Part shown: one piece after another, positions 6,783 through 13,218 of the stretch
How positions within the stretch are numbered: position 1 is the first letter of the stretch
Layout of the letters: every line of letters starts with the position of its first letter
From: CAZYTO01 sp964650405
Lineage (GTDB): Bacteria; Acidobacteriota; Thermoanaerobaculia; Gp7-AA8
Assembly (NCBI GenBank): GCA_964650405.1
Contig: CAZYTO010000057.1
Location: 1 to 22,501, forward strand
DNA: 22,501 bases
Direction of reading: 5' to 3'
Translations under genes and position numbers: made by a program
Notes under the pieces: model-generated
The model's database searches: none
What the model was told of the DNA's origin: nothing
The model's input: only the letters and a program-made list of their open reading frames with translations

Positions 6783-7739
6783 TCAGAGCCCCGTCTTCAA
6801 CCCCGCTCTCGGATTCTCCTTGTAGTACCTGGCGATGGTGTCGGCGGCTTCGAGGGCGTCCGGGCCAGCGTCGCGGGGCAGGGTGATCTGCACACGATAG
6901 TAGTGGTCGCCGTGCGCGCCGCCTTTCTTCTTCACTCCTTTGCCGCTGACGCGGAAGGTCTGGCCCCCCTGCGTGCCGGCGGGGATGCGCGCCCGGACGG
7001 GACCGTGAATGGTCGGCACTTCGATCTCGCCGCCGCGCAAAGCCTCGGCGACCGTGATCGGGAGGTCGATGTAGATGTCGTCGTCGCGCCGCTCGTAGAA
7101 GGGATGTAGGCGAACGTGGATGACGAGGTTCAGGTCGCCCGCGCCGCCCGCCGCCGGCTGTCCCTTGCCGCGCAGCCGGAGCCTCTGGCCGTCCTTGACT
7201 CCCTCGGGGATGCGGACCTTCTGCGGTCCGGTGGGAAGCTGCAGCTCGAGCGTCGTGCCGAGGACGGCATCGCGGAACTCGATCGTCGTCTCGGCCTCGA
7301 TGTCGCCGCCGCGCTGCGGCTCACCGGAGAAGCCGCCGCCAAACAGCTCCGAGAAGATGTCGGTGAAGCCGCCACCGCCCGTCGATGTCGTCTTGCGCCC
7401 GCCACGCTTCGCCCGCCCGCCGCCGAACTGCTCGGCGAACTGGGAAAAATCGAAGCCGCCGAAACCGGCCCCGCCGAACGGTCCGCCCGCACCGCCCGGT
7501 CCGCCGCCGCCGAAGTGGAAGGCTTCGCGGCCGAGCCGGTCGTACTGCTCGCGCTTCTCTTTGTCGCTGAGGACGGCGTAGGCCTCGGAGATCTCCTTGA
7601 ACTTGTTCTCCGCCTCCTTGTTCCCCTTGTTCTTGTCGGGGTGATACTTCTTGGCGAGGTTGCGGTACGCCTTCTTCAACTCCTCCTCGGAGGCCGACTT
7701 CTTCACGCCGAGGAGGTCGTAATAGTCTTTCTCTGCCAT
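6783..7739 (-). CDS. CbpA/DnaJ-type Hsp40 co-chaperone without zinc finger
   Basis: A 318-residue Hsp40. The J domain is at 1-70 with HPD at 33-35 (KKYHPDKNKGN), followed by a long Gly/Phe-rich linker (about 75-155, many GG, GF and FGG repeats) and two C-terminal peptide-binding beta domains (LELQLPTGPQKVRIPEGVKDGQRLRLRGKG; ALRGGEIEVPTIHGPVRARIPAGTQGG). The four CxxCxGxG zinc repeats of DnaJ are absent, so this is a class B / CbpA-like protein that stimulates DnaK ATPase and delivers unfolded substrates. No dnaK or grpE lies in the window. The start is ATG 7739; a longer open frame to 7868 only translates the heptamer repeat. A TATACT hexamer (7752-7757) lies 12 nt upstream. It is divergent from glgC. 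Confidence 0.93.
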   Translation of the reverse strand: MAEKDYYDLLGVKKSASEEELKKAYRNLAKKYHPDKNKGNKEAENKFKEISEAYAVLSDKEKREQYDRLGREAFHFGGGGPGGAGGPFGGAGFGGFDFSQFAEQFGGGRAKRGGRKTTSTGGGGFTDIFSELFGGGFSGEPQRGGDIEAETTIEFRDAVLGTTLELQLPTGPQKVRIPEGVKDGQRLRLRGKGQPAAGGAGDLNLVIHVRLHPFYERRDDDIYIDLPITVAEALRGGEIEVPTIHGPVRARIPAGTQGGQTFRVSGKGVKKKGGAHGDHYYRVQITLPRDAGPDALEAADTIARYYKENPRAGLKTGL

Positions 7740-7762
7740 GGGCGGCTGGGAAGTATAACTAG

Positions 7763-7855
7763 GGTCGCTGGTCGCTGATCGCTGATCGCTGATCGCTGGT
7801 CGCTGATCGGAAGCTCTGACCTTCGTCTGAGCCCAGCGATCAGCGACCAGCGACC
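7763..7855. repeat. Inverted heptamer repeat between dnaJ-like gene and glgC
   Basis: Six perfect 7-bp units of the form G(G/A)TCGCT run from 7763 to 7804. Three units in the opposite orientation (AGCGATC, AGCGACC, AGCGACC) lie at 7835-7855. Bases 7763-7783 are the exact inverse complement of 7835-7855, giving a 21-bp perfect stem with a 51-nt loop in a divergent promoter region. Confidence 0.92.
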
Positions 7856-7886
7856 AGCGGCTCCACATTTGCTTCGAAGTCCCATC

Positions 7887-7896
7887 AGGAGAAGAA
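7887..7896 (+). promoter_or_regulatory. Shine-Dalgarno-like purine run before glgC
   Basis: AGGAGAAGAA ends 8 nt before ATG 7905. It supports that start over an in-frame TTG at 7869 inside the intergenic DNA and over the downstream ATG at 7941. It is one of only two clear ribosome-binding sites in the window. Confidence 0.55.
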
Positions 7897-7904
7897 TCGT
7901 TTTG

Positions 7905-9170
7905 ATGTACGGCTCACTGGCGCGACGCAACGTCCTGACGATGATCCTGGCCGGCGGCATGGGAGAGCGTTTGTATCCGCTCACCCGCGACCGGGCCAAG
8001 CCCGCGGTGCCGTTCGGCGGGCGATACCGGATCATCGACTTCGTCATCAACAACTTCGTTAATTCCGGCTTCTTCAAGATCAAGGTCCTGACGCAGTTCA
8101 AGTCGAACTCGCTTATCGAGCACATCACCCGCACCTGGCGCCTGGTGCCGGAGATCGGACAGTACGTCGACGTCGTGCCGGCGCAGATGCGGAAAGGACC
8201 GTTCTGGTTCCGCGGCACGGCCGACGCGGTGTTCCAGAACCTCGAGCTGATCTTCGACGAACGGCCGGAGTACGTCTGTGTCTTCGGCGGCGATCACATC
8301 TACAAGATGGATGTGAACCAGATGCTGCAGGAACACCTGGCCAACGAGGCCGACCTGACCATTGCCACCATCCCCGTCCCCGTGGAAGAGGCACATCACT
8401 TCGGCATCGTGGAAGTGGACGGCGACTGGCAGGTGACCGGCTTCGTGGAGAAGCCGAAGAGCGGGGCCAAGACGATCCCGGGACGGCCGGACATGGTGCT
8501 GGCTTCGATGGGCAATTACATCTTCACGGCACGGGGGATGATCGACGTCCTGCAGCGCAACGCCCTGCGCGACGCGGCGCACGACTTCGGCAAAGAAATC
8601 ATCCCCGACATGTACCCGCGAATGAAGGTCTACGCGTACGACTTCGCCAAGAACTACATCGCCGGGGAGGAAGGACACAACCGCGGCTACTGGCGCGACG
8701 TGGGGACGATCGACTCGTACATGGCCGCCTGCCTCGACCTGGTCAGCGTCACGCCGGCGTTCAACCTCTACAACCCCATGTGGCCGCTCATCTCCGCGCC
8801 CATGCACCTGCCGCCGGCCAAGTTCGTCTTTGCCGACGCCCAGTCGCAGCGCATCGGAATCGCCACCGACTCGCTCGTCTCCGACGGTTCGATCATCTCC
8901 GGCGGCACGATCAACCGCTGCGTGCTCCACCCCCGCGTCCGCATCCACAGCTACAGCGAGGTCGACGAGTCGATCCTCATGGACGGCGTGGAAGTGGGGC
9001 GCCACTCGAAGATCCGCCGCGCCATCATCGACAAGGGCGTGAAGCTCCCTCCCTACACGACCATCGGACACGACCCCGAAGCCGACCGGCTGAAGTACAC
9101 GGTCACCGACTCCGGGATCGTCGTCGTGCCGAAGGGGGCGGAGATCGAGGAGCAGGCGACCGGGGCATGA
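7905..9170 (+). CDS. glgC: Glucose-1-phosphate adenylyltransferase (ADP-glucose pyrophosphorylase)
   Basis: GlgC makes ADP-glucose from ATP and glucose-1-phosphate, the committed step of bacterial glycogen synthesis. The 421-residue protein has the N-terminal nucleotidyl-transferase signature LAGGMGERLYPLTRDRAKPA (about 15-34) with VPFGGRYRIIDF, then FGGDHIYKMD, FGIVEVD, FVEKPK, MGNYIF, HDFGKEIIP and GYWRDVGTIDSY, followed by a C-terminal left-handed beta-helix (SLVSDGSIISGGTINRCVLHPRVRIHSYSEVDES...HSKIRRAIIDKGV). Length is normal (~420). The glycine loop reads GGMGERL rather than the usual GGRGSRL, which may alter activator response. No other glg gene is present. It is followed directly by the second REP-like pair, which could end or stabilise the transcript. 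Confidence 0.95.
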   Translation: MYGSLARRNVLTMILAGGMGERLYPLTRDRAKPAVPFGGRYRIIDFVINNFVNSGFFKIKVLTQFKSNSLIEHITRTWRLVPEIGQYVDVVPAQMRKGPFWFRGTADAVFQNLELIFDERPEYVCVFGGDHIYKMDVNQMLQEHLANEADLTIATIPVPVEEAHHFGIVEVDGDWQVTGFVEKPKSGAKTIPGRPDMVLASMGNYIFTARGMIDVLQRNALRDAAHDFGKEIIPDMYPRMKVYAYDFAKNYIAGEEGHNRGYWRDVGTIDSYMAACLDLVSVTPAFNLYNPMWPLISAPMHLPPAKFVFADAQSQRIGIATDSLVSDGSIISGGTINRCVLHPRVRIHSYSEVDESILMDGVEVGRHSKIRRAIIDKGVKLPPYTTIGHDPEADRLKYTVTDSGIVVVPKGAEIEEQATGA

Positions 9171-9270
9171 GTTTATCCCGAGCGCCGGCGAGGGATCCGG
9201 CGGCAAGTGCGCTGCTGTTCTTCGCTTGCGGGAAGTGCCGCCAGATCCCTCGCTGGCGCTCGGGATAAAC
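9171..9270. repeat. REP-like inverted repeat pair 2
   Basis: The arms 9171-9205 and 9236-9270 (35 nt each) are inverted copies with two mismatches around a 30-nt centre. It is the same family as 5395-5494: outer ends GTTTATC/GATAAAC with the GAGCGCC(A/G)GCGAGGGATC core. It begins directly after the glgC stop and ends 9 bp before the rph start, so it fills the intergenic region completely. Confidence 0.93.
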
Positions 9271-9271
9271 T
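9266..9271 (+). promoter_or_regulatory. -10-like TAAACT at the REP tip before rph
   Basis: TAAACT ends 8 nt (ACCCGCCC) before the rph ATG at 9280. Five of its six bases belong to the outer tip of the REP-like element. The position fits a leaderless transcript; no Shine-Dalgarno sequence is present. Confidence 0.5.
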
Positions 9272-9279
9272 ACCCGCCC

Positions 9280-10068
9280 ATGAGCACCGTACTCAAGCCC
9301 CGCACTGACGGGCGGGCGGCCGACGAGCTTCGCCGCGTGACGATCACTCCCAACTTCATCAAGCATGCGGAGGGGTCCGCGCTGATCGACGTCGGCGATA
9401 CGCGGGTGATCTGCACGGCCTCGATCCAGGAGAAGGTGCCGCCGTTTCTCTACCGCAGCGGCCGCGGATGGGTGACCGCCGAGTACGGGATGCTGCCGCG
9501 GGCCACGACCGACCGCACGGAGCGGGAAGCGGCCAAGGGGAAGCAGGGCGGCCGGACGATGGAGATCCAGCGTCTCATCGGACGCTCGCTCCGCGCGGCC
9601 GTGATCCCGGAGATGCTCGGAGAGCGGACAGTCTGGCTCGACTGCGACGTCATTCAGGCCGATGGCGGCACGCGCACGGCCTCGATCACCGGGGCCTTCG
9701 TGGCCCTCACCCTGGCCCTCGGACGGATGTACGTCGACGGCAATCTCACGAGCTGGCCCATCAGCACGTTCATCGCCGCCGTGTCGGTGGGCATCGTCAA
9801 TGGCACGCCCGTGGTCGACCTGAACTACGAGGAAGACTCGAAAGCCGGCGTGGACATGAACGTCGTGGCCACGGACAAGGGGCGCTTCATCGAGCTGCAG
9901 GGAACGGCCGAAGGGGCGTCCTTCTCCGAAGAAGAGATGACGGCCATGGTCGGCCTGGCGAAGAAAGGCATCGGCGCGCTGGTCGAGAAGCAGCGCGAGG
10001 CGCTGAGCCCGATCCTGGCCCGTGTCGATGCGGTCAGCCGCGAGCGGCTCACCCGGAAGTTCAAATGA
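9280..10068 (+). CDS. rph: Ribonuclease PH
   Basis: RNase PH is a hexameric phosphorolytic 3'-to-5' exoribonuclease that trims tRNA and other RNA 3' ends, using phosphate and releasing NDPs. The 262-residue protein carries the full family pattern: RTDGRAADELRRVTITPNF near the N-terminus, GDTRVICTASIQEKVPPF, GRGWVTAEYGMLPRATTDRTEREA, QRLIGRSLRAAV (phosphate-binding Arg), DCDVIQADGGTRTASITGAFVAL and DLNYEEDSKAGVDMNVV. The length is slightly above the usual 237-250 because of the C-terminus (LVEKQREALSPILARVDAVSRERLTRKFK). ATG 9280 is chosen because the upstream open frame is REP-like DNA. The rdgB-type nucleotide pyrophosphatase that often follows rph is absent; the next gene is convergent, 33 bp away. 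Confidence 0.95.
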   Translation: MSTVLKPRTDGRAADELRRVTITPNFIKHAEGSALIDVGDTRVICTASIQEKVPPFLYRSGRGWVTAEYGMLPRATTDRTEREAAKGKQGGRTMEIQRLIGRSLRAAVIPEMLGERTVWLDCDVIQADGGTRTASITGAFVALTLALGRMYVDGNLTSWPISTFIAAVSVGIVNGTPVVDLNYEEDSKAGVDMNVVATDKGRFIELQGTAEGASFSEEEMTAMVGLAKKGIGALVEKQREALSPILARVDAVSRERLTRKFK

Positions 10069-10101
10069 GCTTGCGATCCGCCTGCGCGCGCCGCGTTTCC
10101 C

Positions 10102-11736
10102 TCAGGCGTTGATCCGCTCCAGCACGTAGATTTGCCCGTGCCGCATGCCGAGGAAACTCGTGAAGGGATAGCTTTTCACGACGCGGTACCCGTCGAGCGG
10201 ATGAAAGGTGATCTCATACCGCCGCATGGGATGCGTACGCCGCGCGGCCCCGACCGGCTGCTCCCCGAACTCGTACAGCATCATCGCTTCCGGGCCTGCG
10301 TCGATCTCGGTGAGGTCCACGCCCTGGGCCCGGAGATCGCGCCACGCGGTCCAGCGCCCCCGTTGCCAGCGGAAGTGTTCCTGCACGGCAAAGGTGGAGA
10401 AGAACGCCATCGCCACCAGGGCCACGGCGGCAAGTGTCCGCGCCACGCGCCGCTCCCACGGCACGACGAGCGGCAATGCCAGGACCAGCATCCACCCCGA
10501 ATCGAGCGAATAGCGATCGTAGTAGTAGCCGGACGCGAAGAGGGCCAGGGTGAAGATCTCCGCGGACAGCGCGGGAAGCTGAAAGCCGATCGGGCGAGGA
10601 CCGGCCGGCAGCAGCACCCAGACCAGGAGCGCCGCGACGACCACGCTGAAGGCTGTCAGCGCGACCGTGGCGCCTACCGGAATGGTGAACGGATACGGCA
10701 GATTCAACGCCGCGGTGTCGAAGAGCATCGGCGTCCCGACGCCGAAATTGATGAAGAGGTTGCCCGGCTGAATCTCGGAATAGAGGTGCGTGCTGTGGTA
10801 CGGCATGAAATAGCCGCCCAGGCCGAGCTCGAGGGCCCGCAGTGCCAGGACCACCGCGATCCCCGTCAGCACCATGGCCTCTCGACGCCGGATGCCGCGG
10901 AGCGGGGCCAGTAAGGGGAGAGTAAGCGGCAGAAAGAACACGGCGCAGTTCTGCGCGTTGAAGGCCACGTAGCGGAAGAGGGTCGTGACCTGATCGGGAA
11001 GACGGAACGTCGACTCCAGCCACACGTGGTAGTGCGCCGTCAGCATGGCCGGCGTCCCGGCCAGCCAGTCGCGTTTGAAGAAGAAGAGCGCGGCGAAGAC
11101 GGCCAGAAACACGCCGATGGTCACGACGAACGCACGCCAGTGGCGCGCGATCTTTTCCCGCCGCCACAGCAGCAGGAGCAGCGGAGGCAGCAGGAGGACG
11201 ACGCCGTTCTCGCGAACGAACCACGCCGTCATCACCGCCGCGCAGCCGGCCAGCAGCCAGCCGTAGCGCGCCTCCTGAAGGGCTCGCAGGAAGGCATAGA
11301 GCGCAACCGAGGAGGCAAAGAGAAACGGCACCTCCGTCATGTACGTGCAGGAAGACCAGAGGAACAGCGGATGAAAGAGCAGAGCCAGCGAGGCCAGGAT
11401 GCGCGCGCCGCGCACGATCTGCGCCTGCGCCAGGGTGCGATCCACGATCAGGATGGTGCTCAGTGAAAGCGTGAGCGTCGAGGCGCGCAGGACGTCGAAA
11501 GACTCGCCGAAGAGACGCGTCCAGGCCGCGCCCCACAGCACCATGGCCCGCAGGCTCACCGCCGTGAACGCGGTGAAGTGGAAATGACCGGTGCGGGCAT
11601 AGTTCCAGGTAGCGATGGCGAAATCCCAGTCGTCGATGACCGGAAAGTTGCCCTGCGGATGGACGACGGCGATGACGATGGCCCAGACCGCTGCCAGAAA
11701 TGCCAGTTCGTAGAAATCGGCACGTTCGTCCTGCAC
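10102..11736 (-). CDS. GT39/ArnT-like polytopic membrane glycosyltransferase
   Basis: A 544-residue membrane protein with roughly ten to twelve hydrophobic segments and a C-terminal soluble part (from about residue 440). The N-terminal helix (LAFLAAVWAIVIAVV) is followed by a periplasmic loop carrying VIDDWDFA (34-40), the acidic motif position typical of GT-C enzymes of the GT39/PMT/ArnT group, and later by ARTGHFHFTAF and SCTYMTEVPFLF. Such enzymes transfer a sugar from a polyprenyl-phosphate donor to lipid or protein on the periplasmic side of the inner membrane. Donor and acceptor are unknown. The start is GTG 11736, supported by TACACT 8 nt upstream. It is divergent from the next membrane protein (45-bp gap), suggesting a related task. 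Confidence 0.8.
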   Translation of the reverse strand: MQDERADFYELAFLAAVWAIVIAVVHPQGNFPVIDDWDFAIATWNYARTGHFHFTAFTAVSLRAMVLWGAAWTRLFGESFDVLRASTLTLSLSTILIVDRTLAQAQIVRGARILASLALLFHPLFLWSSCTYMTEVPFLFASSVALYAFLRALQEARYGWLLAGCAAVMTAWFVRENGVVLLLPPLLLLLWRREKIARHWRAFVVTIGVFLAVFAALFFFKRDWLAGTPAMLTAHYHVWLESTFRLPDQVTTLFRYVAFNAQNCAVFFLPLTLPLLAPLRGIRRREAMVLTGIAVVLALRALELGLGGYFMPYHSTHLYSEIQPGNLFINFGVGTPMLFDTAALNLPYPFTIPVGATVALTAFSVVVAALLVWVLLPAGPRPIGFQLPALSAEIFTLALFASGYYYDRYSLDSGWMLVLALPLVVPWERRVARTLAAVALVAMAFFSTFAVQEHFRWQRGRWTAWRDLRAQGVDLTEIDAGPEAMMLYEFGEQPVGAARRTHPMRRYEITFHPLDGYRVVKSYPFTSFLGMRHGQIYVLERINA

Positions 11737-11744
11737 CGGCGGCC

Positions 11745-11750
11745 AGTGTA
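11745..11750 (-). promoter_or_regulatory. -10 box TACACT of the GT39-like gene
   Basis: On the minus strand TACACT ends 8 nt (GGCCGCCG) before the GTG start at 11736. Leaderless transcription is predicted. It is back-to-back with the plus-strand TACAAT at 11768-11773. Confidence 0.55.
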
Positions 11751-11767
11751 CCCCGGCCGGTCACGCG

Positions 11768-11773
11768 TACAAT
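11768..11773 (+). promoter_or_regulatory. -10 box TACAAT of the divergent membrane-protein gene
   Basis: TACAAT ends 8 nt (CCGCCCCG) before ATG 11782. No ribosome-binding site is present. Only 17 bp separate it from the opposing -10 box at 11745-11750, so the two promoters must share or compete for -35-region DNA. Confidence 0.55.
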
Positions 11774-11781
11774 CCGCCCCG

Positions 11782-13218
11782 ATGAGCCGCACGGACCGCC
11801 GCATCTCCGAATGGCTCTTCCTCCTCACTTTCGCCGCCTACGCTTACTTCCACGCCGGCGGCGGCTGGAACCAGAACTCGCAGCTCGACCTCACCCGGGC
11901 CATCGCCGAGCACCACACGTTCGTCATCGACGCCTATGCCGGCAACAGCGGCGACGTGTCGTTTGCGAAGAATCATCTCTATTCGAACAAGTCGCCCGGA
12001 CTTTCGTGGATTGCGGCCATGCCCTACGCACTGCTGGTGAGCGTGGAGCGGGCCCGGGGTCTCGACGTCGACGACGTCCACGTCCTCACGCTCAACGCCT
12101 ATGCCTGCACGTTGCTGACGGTGGCGCTGCCGGCAGCGCTCATTCCAGCACTGCTGTATGTCTTCGCCCGCCGTCGCGGGCTGCCCGCAACGCGATCGGC
12201 ATTCGTCGCACTGGCCGTCGCATTCGGGACGCAGCTCTTCCCCTACTCGACGCTCTTCATGCTGCACACACCGAGCGCGCTGCTCTTGTTGTACGCCCTG
12301 ACCGGCGAGCGGCGCCCCCTGGCGGGACTTGCCGCCGGCCTGGCCACGGCCATGAACTACCTCTGCGGTATCGGACTGCTCTTCGCCTTCGCCGGCAAGC
12401 GCCGCCTTGCCTACGCGCTCGGCGCCGTCGTACCGCTGTTGCTGCTGGCCGGGTACCAGCAGGTCTGCTTCGGCAGCTTCCTCAGCAACAGCCTCGCCCA
12501 TGAGAACCGGCAATTCCTCTCGAAGGGATCGGCCATGGGCGTGCTGCAGCTGCCGACGCTCGACTCGATCTACGGCGTCACGTTCTCGCCCTACCGCGGC
12601 GTCTTCTTCTTTGCGCCGCTGCTGCTCGTCGCCTTCTTCGGTTTCGCCGCCTGGTGGCGGGACCGCCGCGTGGAATGCGCGCTCGCTCTCGCCGCCATCG
12701 CCGCGCTGTTCGCCCTCAACGTTTGTTTCAACGGGTGGGATGGGGGGTTCGGTGTGGGCGGGCGCTACCTGGTGCCGCTCATTCCGCTCTTCGGGATCGC
12801 CATTCTTTACGCACGGCAGGTCACGCTCACCGCGGTCGCCGCGGTGTTGTCGCTCGGGATCAACTTCGCCGCCGCCGCAGTCGATCCGCAGCCGTCCGGA
12901 ACGATTCCGCGGCCCGTCACGCAGTACCTGCTGCCCCTGCTGATCACTGGCCACTTCTCCCCGCGCGTACCGATCACGCCGCCCTGGTCGGCCGGCACCT
13001 TCACCGGCCACACGTCCGTGAACCGGCTCACGTACGACGAGGCCATCGTCTTCCGCCGCCACCCGCCTGGCTCGACTGCCTCCGAGTGGACGTCGTTCAA
13101 CCTCGGCGAGGCATTCACGGGGCCGGGTGACGGGCGATCGCTGATTCCGATCGTTCTGCTCCTGCTCGCCGGCGTCGCCGGAATCGCACGTCTGTCGCGA
13201 CGAGCGCCGCAATCGTGA
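11782..13218 (+). CDS. Polytopic membrane protein, GT-C/GT39-like glycosyltransferase candidate
   Basis: A 478-residue protein with about ten hydrophobic helices. After a short N-terminus (MSRTDRRISEWLFLLTFAAYAYF) the first loop reads NQNSQLDLTRAIAEHHTFVIDAY and then LYSNKSPGLSWIAAMPYALL, the loop arrangement seen in GT-C membrane transferases such as ArnT relatives. A clear DD/DE catalytic pair is less obvious than in the divergent neighbour, so enzymatic activity is uncertain. The C-terminus ends in a helix (LIPIVLLLLAGVAGIARL). Its last 104 bp are antisense to the end of the YfhO-like gene. ATG 11782 is preferred because it follows a TACAAT box and begins just before the first helix. Surface-glycan assembly is inferred from the neighbours. 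Confidence 0.75.
   Translation: MSRTDRRISEWLFLLTFAAYAYFHAGGGWNQNSQLDLTRAIAEHHTFVIDAYAGNSGDVSFAKNHLYSNKSPGLSWIAAMPYALLVSVERARGLDVDDVHVLTLNAYACTLLTVALPAALIPALLYVFARRRGLPATRSAFVALAVAFGTQLFPYSTLFMLHTPSALLLLYALTGERRPLAGLAAGLATAMNYLCGIGLLFAFAGKRRLAYALGAVVPLLLLAGYQQVCFGSFLSNSLAHENRQFLSKGSAMGVLQLPTLDSIYGVTFSPYRGVFFFAPLLLVAFFGFAAWWRDRRVECALALAAIAALFALNVCFNGWDGGFGVGGRYLVPLIPLFGIAILYARQVTLTAVAAVLSLGINFAAAAVDPQPSGTIPRPVTQYLLPLLITGHFSPRVPITPPWSAGTFTGHTSVNRLTYDEAIVFRRHPPGSTASEWTSFNLGEAFTGPGDGRSLIPIVLLLLAGVAGIARLSRRAPQS

Noticed and set aside
10065..10110. rdgB-like gene after rph
   Set aside because: An ATG overlaps the rph stop but the frame ends after about 15 codons and shows no similarity to nucleotide pyrophosphatases.
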